NCBI RefSeq assembly: GCF_026914265.1
Contig: NC_069132.1
Span: forward strand, 68,462,993-68,526,992
Direction of reading: 5' to 3'
DNA: 64,000 bases
From: Mya arenaria
Taxonomy: Eukaryota > Mollusca > Bivalvia > Myida > Myidae
The notes beneath the pieces are model-generated. The model did no database searches. It was given only the letters and a program-made list of their open reading frames with translations, and was not told where the DNA came from. Positions 61,301 to 64,000 of this stretch are shown piece by piece. How positions within the stretch are numbered: the first letter of the stretch is position 1; every line of letters starts with the position of its first letter. A program made the position numbers and the translations under genes.

Positions 61301-63527
61301 ATATGACAAATGAAGTCAGAGTAAATCATGTTTTCCAGTGCTAAACCTCACTCTTGTCTCAACATTTATAAACAAATGCAAATCTAAACTATTTATATAC
61401 CTCAAGCTATAGCCAAGACAAAATCTTGACAAGAACAAATGAGCTAATAAACCATCCAAGTAAATCTTACCATTTAACAAAGCTTCAGTGTTTTCAATGT
61501 CTTGGAGGAGATATATGATGTCTTCAAACTGGCGATAGTGCTCATCCCCACTTGCACTAAAATCAACAGTATCAAAGCAATATTAATGTAGAGAATACAT
61601 ACAGAATGGGATCAAAATATGCGTTCAATGATTCAAAATGGGGCTTAAATAAATATGCAAGGGTATGTCTATTAAGCTATGGGTGTTGGCCAAGGTGAAA
61701 GTATCAGTCTGGTAAGGATGTTGGGCATTGTGCCTAGTGGCTTAATGTTACCCTGGTTAGAGCTAGCTACCCTTCATGTTTAATGTGTAACAGTGTACAG
61801 CAGACAGTTTGTCTTTACAGTGGTGAGGCGGGTAATCAAACCCTGGACCCTTTGGTAAACAGTATTTTACCACTAGACCATGGATCCTCCTTCCGTAGCC
61901 TGTTCCAGACTGTACAGCACTGTCTCACACAACCCACAATTAGTCCCTCCATGAAGACAGTTCATCTTTTTTCAGTGTTGAGGTGGAGAATTTAACCTGG
62001 GGCCCCTTGGTTGACAGTGTCTTATCACAATACCATAGATCCACAACAGGAAAATTTACTCTTTCTTATTGTCTTAAATAACTATGGGCAAATTGAGATG
62101 TTTTCATACCTGAACTCCCTTAATGCTAGAATCCTAAAGAATATCTGCAGGTCTTCAAAGAGAATGTCACTCTCATCTGCACCCTCTACATCTGTACACC
62201 TGTAAACAACAGTGGGGTTTAAAAATAGGGAAACAAACATTTTATGTGTTAACAAATGAACAGTATAAAATTGTACCTGTGACATTATATTACCTTATCA
62301 TTGAAATACTAATTAAAAGATAATAATATCTTAATCATGTCAAAAATTCCCTAATAATTTCATTCATTACATAGACAGTTTAAGCAAATACAATAGTTTA
62401 AAGTTTTATAGAGCAGGGCCAGTATTCAAGTAGTCAAAGATCTATCCTTATCCTTAGACATGCCTTATTTATTCCATTTAGCCTATTGGTCAGCTAAATA
62501 TACAGGCCAATCAAAACACTCAAATTCTAAGCTTAAATTTAAGTTCAATTTAAGTTGATTATTTACTACGGCCCCAGAACCTGTTTTACTTTAACACTTG
62601 AACAAGAGACATAATTTTACAATAATTGAACCCAGAGTTGTGGGTCATGCTGTGCATGTGCATTAATATTTTCTCTGGCAAAATATGTACCAAGTTTCAT
62701 TTTAATATTTTAGAACTATGGTTATAGAGTTATGGCCAGGGTTTTCATGATGACAATGACCCCAAGGGTTTAATGATACCAGTTTTTTCATTGAAGTACA
62801 GACCAGTTAAGAATCAATGATTATTTTCTCCATACCTGGATCCAGATTTTAGTAACTTGACAAGCATTGAACACAGCACTTCTATGAGGCCTTGTTCCAT
62901 CATCACCAAGGCAACAACCTCTGACCTCTCGAACAGAGCACAGCAGCACTGTAGGGAGTTGTGGCAGAGGGCAAGGTCACCTGTGCTGTTGCCTAGCAAT
63001 GCAAGGACCAGTGGGATGGCAGCTTGCTGAACTCTGCTAAGGTCATCAAGGGTTTCTTCTGGATGAAGTCTGGAAATAAAATGTTTGTTTTTCAGGATTA
63101 CAAAATTCACTGCCAAACAAGAGTGCCTTGGAGTAAACAAAAATATTTGTCTGTTGTTTTCCAGTCGCAAAAAGGGCATAATGTAATAATTATAAAGATT
63201 TGAGTTATGAGCCTAGCTTTACAAGCAATATGTGTAAAAAAGTTTCATTTAAATATCTTGAATGTTTTATGACCATGGTTAAAGTATTTCTTAAATAAAA
63301 ACAATAAAAGATAAGCGTAAAATAGTTCATTTAGAAGCTACCGTATATTTAATAATAACTTTTGCCACGAGATTTATCTATTTGCATAGCTTGGAAATTC
63401 CCATTTCCCAATGAACATTTCAAGATACCTCAAAAAGTTCCATTAAGATCTTACTTATTATGACATCTATTGACAAATTCAAGGAGAACTCCCAAGAAAG
63501 GCATAGGACAATAATTAAATACAATGC
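31251..63527 (-). CDS. LYST: LYST, lysosomal trafficking regulator (3' part of gene, 29 exons)
   Basis: Exons in gene order: 63455-63527, 62836-63069, 62110-62199, 61471-61556, 60562-60729, 58465-58893, 57427-57560, 56599-56670, 56131-56262, 55070-55243, 53723-53802, 52772-52960, 52375-52520, 50477-50582, 49963-50083, 49159-49311, 48430-48741, 47768-47924, 46371-46511, 45967-46184, 45409-45591, 44759-44948, 44235-44371, 36788-36886, 34806-34948, 32749-32846, 32241-32394, 31644-31715, 31251-31380. All junctions are GT-AG, every phase agrees, and together they give 1,472 codons plus stop. Domain order is helical region, Ser-rich linker, PH-like, BEACH ([27 protein letters not shown]), then WD40 ([11 protein letters not shown]). 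Order and wording match vertebrate LYST rather than NBEA, LRBA or NSMAF (from memory of the family). LYST controls size and traffic of lysosomes and lysosome-related organelles at their cytosolic face. The 5' half (vertebrate LYST is about 3,800 residues) lies beyond 64,000. Confidence 0.93.
31644..31715 (-). CDS. LYST: LYST exon (WD40)
   Basis: 72 bases encoding [20 protein letters not shown] and EII. Phase 2 on both sides; donor GTAGGG. Confidence 0.88.
31961..32162 (-). pseudogene. Two decayed duplicates of the end of a LYST exon
   Basis: Minus-strand segments ending at 31961 and 32085 resemble the last part of exon 32241-32394, including GAGCTCTGG(T/G)CTTATCAG or a shorter match and the following donor. 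Both decoys keep CAG|GTAAGT, closer to the consensus than the true CAG|GTAATT. The upstream coding part has stops, so these are not usable exons. Confidence 0.7.
32241..32394 (-). CDS. LYST: LYST exon (WD40)
   Basis: Encodes [20 protein letters not shown], then [20 protein letters not shown] and [10 protein letters not shown]. The segment [14 protein letters not shown] matches the corresponding blade of vertebrate LYST. Confidence 0.9.
32634..32688. repeat. (TG)n microsatellite in a LYST intron
   Basis: An interrupted run of TG dinucleotides (with GTGCGT and GCTTGT interruptions), about 60 bp from the donor of exon 32749-32846. Confidence 0.92.
32749..32846 (-). CDS. LYST: LYST exon (WD40)
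   Basis: Encodes [20 protein letters not shown], then [15 protein letters not shown]-x-V and G-D-I-A are typical WD blade positions. Acceptor TGCAG, donor GTAACA. Confidence 0.9.
33196..34465. repeat. 50-bp minisatellite in a LYST intron (about 25 copies)
   Basis: The unit is ACATCACATAAACTGGCATT plus AACATATCATTGGCTACATT and CTTCGAGGGA. Toward 34,000-34,465 it changes to a sub-family with ATAATATGAAGGAACTGGAG. The two sub-families lie in blocks, indicating at least two rounds of expansion. Confidence 0.95.
34806..34948 (-). CDS. LYST: LYST exon (WD40)
   Basis: Encodes [20 protein letters not shown], then [20 protein letters not shown] and CIIWDLN. This is the most recognisable blade: GHTDxVTSL...[13 protein letters not shown]. 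Confidence 0.95.
35115..36117. other. LYST intron segment with GC-rich unexplained sequence
   Basis: A locally GC-rich stretch (about 35,140-35,460, with GGCCCCCCAGGTGCGGGGAA and CCGG-rich words) stands out from the AT-rich intron. It is followed by a short repeated GGGGATTTT motif (35,637-35,690). It may be a mobile-element fragment, but I cannot name it. Confidence 0.4.
36118..36545. repeat. About 135-bp tandem repeat, three copies
   Basis: Units carry the words ACCATTTTTCTATTTT, GTAACCTTGACCTTGACCC, GCAATCCCAAG and CACACTAAGTTT. This style of dispersed repeat is common in bivalve genomes. Confidence 0.7.
36788..36886 (-). CDS. LYST: LYST exon (WD40)
   Basis: 99 bases in phase 0 encoding [20 protein letters not shown], then [13 protein letters not shown]. 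It corresponds to the blade ending G-V-I-T-A-Y in vertebrate LYST. Donor GTAAGG. Confidence 0.9.
36893..37016 (-). mobile_element. tRNA-derived SINE
   Basis: On the minus strand GTCCGGTTAGTGCAGTGGTT contains a pol III A box (TAGTGCAGTGG). GGTTCGATTCC, about 45 bp further on, is a consensus B box. The head is tRNA-like but lacks a proper tRNA 3' half, and a non-tRNA tail follows. Confidence 0.85.
37122..37356. mobile_element. TIR MITE, about 235 bp
   Basis: Left GGTCCCAATTTCTCAAAAC with ACTTAAG; right CTTAAATGTTTCGAGAAATT followed by GGGGCC. The ends are inverted complements. No coding capacity. It directly abuts the next element. Confidence 0.7.
37356..37686. mobile_element. TIR element, about 330 bp (hAT-like ends)
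   Basis: The ends are CCCAGGGATGTGATT and AATCACATCCCTGGG, a perfect 15-bp inverted pair of the CAGGG...CCCTG style seen in hAT elements. The interior has a poly-T/poly-G tract (about 37,560-37,630) and no transposase. The hAT assignment is inferred from the end sequence only. Confidence 0.75.
38047..38533. repeat. Bivalve-type dispersed repeat with two internal copies of about 140 bp
   Basis: Two copies of AGGAAGTCGGCCATTTTGTT ... AATCGTAACCCCCTTGTTGT ... GACACCCAAGGAAGCTTCCT are followed by GACGGACGGACGACGGACAA and the terminal GAGCACTTCGTGCTC palindrome region ending GGTGAGCTAAAAAA. Confidence 0.85.
38534..39393. repeat. 157-bp tandem repeat, five copies
   Basis: Units begin near AAATTAACAAAGGGCAATAA and continue with GCAAGAGTTACGGTT, TGCACTTGCCCTCAA, AAGTTTCAAGTTGATA and GATATGCCCCGGACAAAA. 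Starts are about 157 bp apart. The array ends with GGACGCGGATGCCGCCGCCG. Confidence 0.88.
39960..42101 (+). CDS. Mab-21/cGAS-like nucleotidyltransferase with TPR-like tail, nested in a LYST intron
   Basis: A single uninterrupted frame of 713 codons from an ATG in a good context (AAGCCATGG). The nucleotidyltransferase motif is present: VGSQSE (G60, S61, E64) followed by MDSDTDFL with Asp74 and Asp76 in the S-D-x-D arrangement. Asp178 after an HGPS segment (about 168-171) may be the third carboxylate. [10 protein letters not shown] (198-207), LVPQGY (220-225) and LQWRFSTS (254-261) match conserved Mab-21 positions. The C-terminal half (about 505-700) has helical TPR-like segments ([40 protein letters not shown]). 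The family includes cGAS and cGAS-like receptors, which make cyclic dinucleotides after sensing nucleic acids, but many members have unknown function. Ligand and product cannot be read here. The gene is intronless and antisense to LYST in its 7.3-kb intron. Possible untranslated 5' exon: an acceptor-like TTATTGACAG ends at 39935. Confidence 0.88.
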   Translation: MDSDRESESLFSLRLSRVMEDIGVNSWMIARRRRTYLRIETIGNINSLLRDGNFPSYIVGSQSEATTTPGMDSDTDFLCCDEKVHVALNWGNWQYGKPNLLVLKNDLTPPQHCYLQRLRGDCPLPAAETKGPDDVLCVNGRVLLANTRIKFQDIVQTYNEYGEIIRHGPSMTHDKWLDNVRGYHCDQLPEECKFMFNRPRPEHWPRPDTKARARESGVFLVPQGYAESPARQTGCRSTAFMVSSMLPSYPYSKLQWRFSTSLMERFLMFNFNTVQVKVYTLAKIMRKTFLKTLFGDRFCTFHIKTAMMFTIENYPLDIWREDNIVQCVSLLLTTLKRWLIQRYCPHFTISGVNLFVGKLHNWELPKLCSIISYLINTKLQCLFYIHMDNFDLRLLQCSGHNLTPRQNICALAQTSGNILQNLIHEESQSLMFRLDHLTSDNDIERHLLFSHIISDSQSDLEQEIVSRLTPFLCSTLASILASRCIYMGQPITWGILNWYQLSLDSDCMSSRLKFASMLYCRGQYEEAAEVLTYCEGLLGPEVWQCCTHYGRKCLISSSEFRKKLIICPITEVLKKYTMFCITFTKDEINCIPRHLIHEMLRGINDENRRLDLKWKNNVVTDCIPFLYYLQHLTYRELNQPRRAQTALDSLFEYTAGPPHGHIDTAFNMLGHCFELQNRLDLAWMCYKRSIGIYKGDNVSIWHAARMLHQSLRS
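42102..42290 (+). pseudogene. Decayed tandem duplicate of the Mab-21-like gene's 3' end
   Basis: Just after the stop codon, ATTGACACAGTCTTCAACAT ... CATCTGGCATGCAGCAAGG repeats the last ~140 bases of the gene (41,941-42,090: ATTGACACAGCCTTCAACAT ... TATCTGGCATGCAGCCAGG). In another frame it reads [20 protein letters not shown]. It has frameshifts and an internal deletion relative to the parent. Confidence 0.75.
42610..42860. repeat. About 180-bp tandem duplication 3' of the Mab-21-like gene
   Basis: ACATTTTGGATTTATTTGAT at about 42,618 recurs as ACATTTTGAATTTATTTGAT at about 42,793, and both are followed by AAACTAAA and TTTATGACCAT-like words. The first clear AATAAA poly(A) signal for the gene lies between them at 42781-42786. 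Confidence 0.65.
42781..42786 (+). terminator. Candidate poly(A) signal of the Mab-21-like gene
   Basis: AATAAA, the first in the correct orientation that I see after the stop codon at 42101. It implies a 3' UTR of about 0.7 kb. Inferred from the motif only. Confidence 0.4.
43110..43374. mobile_element. TIR MITE, about 265 bp
   Basis: Left GGCCTGATTGTTCAGAAC with AATGTTGTTAA; right AACAACGTTGTTAACTTTAA with GTTCCAAATAACCGGCCCA. Approximate inverted complements, no coding capacity. Confidence 0.6.
43430..44130. repeat. About 175-bp tandem repeat, three to four copies
   Basis: GTGTGACCTTGACCGTTGAA with ATGGGTCTCGCACTGAACA recurs, diverged, near 43,697, 43,879 and 44,050. Bivalve-type dispersed repeat. 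Confidence 0.7.
44235..44371 (-). CDS. LYST: LYST exon (WD40)
   Basis: Encodes [20 protein letters not shown], then [20 protein letters not shown] and NQSDE. Matches the W-S-A-I-L-S-W blade of LYST. The following intron (36887-44234) holds the Mab-21-like gene. Donor GTAAGA. Confidence 0.92.
44759..44948 (-). CDS. LYST: LYST exon (BEACH-WD40 linker and first blade)
   Basis: Encodes [20 protein letters not shown], then ...[20 protein letters not shown] and [15 protein letters not shown]. GLKWGxYxGSP matches the LYST segment after the BEACH domain. Confidence 0.93.
45409..45591 (-). CDS. LYST: LYST exon (end of BEACH)
   Basis: 61 codons: [51 protein letters not shown] and on to KMKTVQ. TYGQTPxQLF is the classic end-of-BEACH motif. 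Confidence 0.95.
45700..45870 (+). mobile_element. tRNA-derived SINE, degenerate
   Basis: GGGTGTCAACCTTTCAGCTG with GAGTTCGATAGCC is a weak A/B box pair. A body follows that shares CCTCTCAGAAAG-type words with the other SINE heads in this gene. Confidence 0.55.
45967..46184 (-). CDS. LYST: LYST exon (BEACH)
   Basis: Encodes [40 protein letters not shown], ...[18 protein letters not shown] and RAVNVFHPA. NxxxLPPW, FxxxHRxALES and WIDLxxGYKQxG are BEACH-defining motifs. Confidence 0.96.
46371..46511 (-). CDS. LYST: LYST exon (BEACH)
   Basis: Encodes [40 protein letters not shown] and FLINSE. It contains the [17 protein letters not shown] BEACH motif. A 48-bp minisatellite starts about 40 bp upstream of its acceptor. 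Confidence 0.95.
46551..47540. repeat. 48-bp minisatellite in a LYST intron (about 20 copies)
   Basis: The unit is CAGACATGAACATCTCTGTC plus AGGGAAGTTTGTCTTCTCAC and TGTTTTAG. Some copies carry an extra G (AGGGGAAG) or CAAGAAAAATC in place of ACATGAACATC. Forty-eight is a multiple of three and both strands stay open between indels, giving long meaningless frames ([16 protein letters not shown] / [16 protein letters not shown]). Confidence 0.96.
47768..47924 (-). CDS. LYST: LYST exon (BEACH core)
   Basis: Encodes [20 protein letters not shown], then [20 protein letters not shown] and [24 protein letters not shown] is the most conserved BEACH segment. Confidence 0.96.
48180..48352 (-). mobile_element. 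tRNA-derived SINE
   Basis: On the minus strand TGGTCTAGTGGTGTAGGTGT (A-box region) and GTGGGTTTGAGCCCTC (B-box region) form a tRNA-like head, followed by a body with GGACTGGTGTACATT words in antisense. Confidence 0.75.
48430..48741 (-). CDS. LYST: LYST exon (start of BEACH)
   Basis: 104 codons: [20 protein letters not shown], ...[20 protein letters not shown] and [20 protein letters not shown], ending [23 protein letters not shown] is diagnostic for BEACH. Confidence 0.96.
49159..49311 (-). CDS. LYST: LYST exon (PH-like)
   Basis: Encodes [40 protein letters not shown] and [11 protein letters not shown]. KRWxxLxDxxxEIFLTNG matches the end of the LYST PH-like domain. Confidence 0.95.
49963..50083 (-). 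CDS. LYST: LYST exon (PH-like)
   Basis: Encodes [20 protein letters not shown], then [20 protein letters not shown]. GELLxG matches a PH-like beta strand of LYST. Confidence 0.92.
50477..50582 (-). CDS. LYST: LYST exon (PH-like, N-terminal side)
   Basis: Encodes [20 protein letters not shown], then [14 protein letters not shown]. PPLxYLFED matches vertebrate LYST. The phase is 2 in and 2 out. Confidence 0.9.
50729..52368. mobile_element. TIR MITE (family A, second copy) carrying a nested transposon
   Basis: The ends TTAAAGGGACTTAACATCAGAT and ATCTGATGTCTAGTTCCCTT are inverted and related to those at 2710-3173. Shared interior words include AATGGTTTCCCAGTTTATAG near 52,197. The element is interrupted from 50,771 to 52,060 by a pogo-like element. 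Confidence 0.8.
50771..52060 (+). mobile_element. Pogo/Tigger-like DNA transposon, internally deleted
   Basis: The termini are CAGTCAAACCTGGTTGAACG and TTAATACAGGTTTGACTG, flanked by TA dinucleotides, the target duplication of Tc1/mariner-pogo elements. From the ATG at 51400 a broken frame reads [10 protein letters not shown], then [32 protein letters not shown], resembling the CENP-B-type N-terminal helix-turn-helix of pogo transposases. The DDE catalytic part is missing. A 117-bp tandem duplication lies at about 51,632-51,835. Confidence 0.82.
52375..52520 (-). CDS. LYST: LYST exon (before PH-like)
   Basis: Encodes [40 protein letters not shown] and KKQFQYKL. LDPTEGPxRxRxRLQR matches vertebrate LYST closely. 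Confidence 0.93.
52772..52960 (-). CDS. LYST: LYST exon (helical region)
   Basis: Encodes [60 protein letters not shown] and HE. Charged helical sequence upstream of the PH-like domain. Confidence 0.88.
53495..53700 (+). mobile_element. tRNA-derived SINE
   Basis: GGTCTTGTGGTGTAGGTGTC (A-box region) and GGTTCAATCCC (B box), with CACCAGGGGTATCTTCTC and CAGTACTGATCACTG body words, ending in a CAATCAAGCAAAAGAAATAA tail. Confidence 0.8.
53723..53802 (-). CDS. LYST: LYST exon (charged helix)
   Basis: Encodes [20 protein letters not shown] and KMALEK, a highly charged probable coiled coil. Acceptor TTGCAG, donor GTGAGT. Confidence 0.85.
54255..54930. repeat. Bivalve-type dispersed repeat, about 163-bp unit in three copies
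   Basis: Three copies of AAGGGGAGATAACTCCAGTC ... CACAGAGGCGAAAGTTTACA ... GATTTGTTGAATAATAACAA, then GGACGGACAGACGGACAGAC and a hairpin of C-run, AAACTTTGTTT and G-run near 54,893-54,925. Confidence 0.88.
55070..55243 (-). CDS. LYST: LYST exon
   Basis: 58 codons: [58 protein letters not shown]. Phase 0 both sides. Confidence 0.9.
55616..56128. repeat. 30-bp minisatellite touching a LYST splice donor
   Basis: The unit is ACAAACATGTCTGGCCCCTC plus TCAAAAGTTA, about 17 diverged copies. It runs up to the donor of exon 56131-56262. On the minus strand that intron begins GTAGGGGCCAGATATG, which is itself the start of a repeat unit. Confidence 0.85.
56131..56262 (-). CDS. LYST: LYST exon
   Basis: 44 codons: [44 protein letters not shown]. 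Acceptor TTACCAG. Confidence 0.9.
56599..56670 (-). CDS. LYST: LYST exon
   Basis: 24 codons: [24 protein letters not shown]. Phase 0 both sides; donor GTAATG. Confidence 0.88.
57020..57175 (+). mobile_element. tRNA-derived SINE, degenerate
   Basis: TAGTGTTCTTGTGGTATAGG with TTGAACCCCACCAGG and a CACAATCAAGCTTAAAGTAA tail resembles the SINE at 53,495 but with a deletion around the B box. Confidence 0.6.
57427..57560 (-). CDS. LYST: LYST exon
   Basis: Encodes [44 protein letters not shown]. Enters with AA completing a Glu codon. Confidence 0.9.
57600..58440. other. LYST intron, no gene seen
   Basis: AT-rich. Near 58,405-58,425 ACGATCTTACACTGAAA matches an arm of the palindromic element at 38-172, so a fragment of that family may lie here. 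Confidence 0.45.
58465..58893 (-). CDS. LYST: LYST exon (Ser-rich linker)
   Basis: 143 codons, the longest LYST exon in the window. It reads [20 protein letters not shown], ...[37 protein letters not shown] and [20 protein letters not shown], then returns to helix ([20 protein letters not shown]). The Ser-rich part looks disordered and has basophilic-kinase-like RxxS words (RKRSS, RTLS). The acceptor at 58,894-58,895 (CGCCAG) has only a moderate pyrimidine tract, but phases fit on both sides. Confidence 0.8.
59415..60145. repeat. Bivalve-type dispersed repeat, about 175-bp unit in three to four copies
   Basis: It starts AAGAGCTGTCACAGAGACAG. Units share ATGCAAAACCTTAACCAGAA, GGGCCATTATTT, GAGTTATCTTACTTGGTTA and AGTCTCAATGCAAT. 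It ends GAAAAGTCGAGCTAAAAACC. Confidence 0.85.
60562..60729 (-). CDS. LYST: LYST exon
   Basis: Encodes [40 protein letters not shown] and [15 protein letters not shown]. Helical then Ser/Thr-rich. Donor GTATAA, acceptor CCCCCAG. Confidence 0.87.
61471..61556 (-). CDS. LYST: LYST exon
   Basis: Encodes [28 protein letters not shown]. Donor GTAAGA; phase 1 in and out. Confidence 0.87.
61700..62045 (-). mobile_element. Two tandem tRNA-like SINE copies
   Basis: On the minus strand two heads, GGATCTATGGTATTGTGATA (near 62,040) and GGATCCATGGTCTAGTGGTA (near 61,887), are each followed by a GGGT-rich segment and a CACTG-AAAAGATGAACTGTCT or CACTGTAAAGACAAACTGTC body. The second has the clearer A and B box-like pair. 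Confidence 0.65.
62110..62199 (-). CDS. LYST: LYST exon
   Basis: Encodes [29 protein letters not shown]. Phase 2 in and out, with split Arg and Ser codons at the ends. Confidence 0.87.
62836..63069 (-). CDS. LYST: LYST exon (armadillo-like helices)
   Basis: Encodes [77 protein letters not shown]. Pairs of amphipathic helices as in ARM/HEAT regions of BEACH proteins. Confidence 0.9.
63070..63454. other. LYST intron
   Basis: AT-rich intron. No other feature seen. Confidence 0.55.
63455..63527 (-). CDS. LYST: Probable further LYST exon (most 5' in window)
   Basis: 73 open bases encode [24 protein letters not shown] between acceptor TTTTGATAG and donor GTAAGATC. The exit phase fits the next exon exactly. 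The helical content fits, but identity rests on phase and position rather than a recognisable motif. Confidence 0.6.
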
Positions 63528-64000
63528 CTATCAAAATGATGAAACTTAAAAAAGATGAAGGCCTCTTCATTTTTCTTCTTCTTTGGTACACATTTTGGGA
63601 TATTCAAATACTTCTGCTATATGAAATAGCTTTATCAAAATACTTCAAATTAAATTTCCTTAATTGCCTTGTGTTGTTAATTATTTATATTATCTAAAAC
63701 AATACACATAAAAAATACTTAACAAAACAAGATGAAACTTTGCAAGTGTGAACAAGGCAAGCCTCTGTATTGATCTAGATCATCGAATAATCGATCACGG
63801 TAAACGAATGCGTGTTTTAGATGGTGTTCGGGATTTGTGTCCTTTTCGGAATTGTACCATCAACCAGTATGATGATTTAAACCCTTGCTAATTACTTTGA
63901 GGTATAATCATTCCAACAATAGTTAATGAAATGAAAACTTATTCTTAAATAAGATTACAATAATTATCTTAACTGATGCAAGGGAAATGATTTAAAATAA
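63528..64000. other. Presumed LYST intron to window edge
   Basis: No further exon could be supported. The remaining 5' part of LYST lies to the right of the window. Confidence 0.5.

Noticed and set aside
31251..63527. Identity as NBEA, LRBA or NSMAF instead of LYST
   Set aside because: The PH-BEACH-WD40 order is shared, but LDPTEGPxRxRxRLQR, GLKWGxYxGSP and GHTDxVTSL...[11 protein letters not shown] fit LYST specifically.

Overview
This is eukaryotic, AT-rich nuclear DNA with split genes, GT-AG introns and a very high load of repeats. The gene content and the style of the dispersed repeats point to a bivalve mollusc: '...GGGCAATAACTCTAA...' tandem elements, elements ending in GACGGACGGAC followed by a C-run/G-run hairpin, tRNA-derived SINEs, and a Mab-21/cGAS-like gene of the type expanded in bivalves. 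The species cannot be named from the sequence.

Layout. 1-6,900: mostly non-coding. It holds a palindromic foldback element, a possible minus-strand exon of a secreted protein, a TIR MITE, two copies of a self-complementary MITE and a decayed retrotransposon tail. 6,939-13,264 (+): a complete four-exon globin gene. It resembles membrane-tethered globin X (Met-Gly-Cys start, distal and proximal His both present), and its introns carry a MITE and a degraded non-LTR retrotransposon. 13,484-18,116: three large minisatellite arrays (34, 30 and 41 bp units). 18,117-27,545: a triplicated block. Two copies carry an intact minus-strand two-exon gene for an ~86-residue protein that is essentially only a RING2 (RBR-type) zinc domain with its catalytic Cys; the third copy keeps only the first exon and upstream region. 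A decayed non-LTR retrotransposon (endonuclease plus RT) lies between copies 1 and 2. 27,550-31,250: no gene, with more tandem repeats.

31,251-63,527 (-): the C-terminal part of LYST, the lysosomal trafficking regulator and BEACH-family protein. I could place 29 exons whose splice phases all agree. They encode 1,472 codons covering an upstream helical region, a Ser-rich linker, the PH-like domain, the BEACH domain and the WD40 propeller to the stop codon. The 5' part of the gene lies beyond the right edge. LYST introns hold three minisatellites that touch or nearly touch splice sites, SINEs, MITEs and a pogo-like transposon nested in a MITE. A 713-codon intronless Mab-21/cGAS-like nucleotidyltransferase gene lies on the opposite strand inside the 7.3-kb LYST intron 36,887-44,234.

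How the genes work together: no pathway links them directly. LYST acts in lysosome-related organelle traffic. The nested Mab-21-like gene belongs to a family that includes cyclic-dinucleotide-producing innate immune sensors. The RING2 proteins resemble the transfer domain of RBR ubiquitin ligases, and the globin is probably a membrane-associated redox or NO-handling globin. The most unusual items are the triplicated RING2-only genes, the nested cGAS-like gene with a decayed duplicate of its own tail, and the LYST stop codon lying inside a minisatellite.
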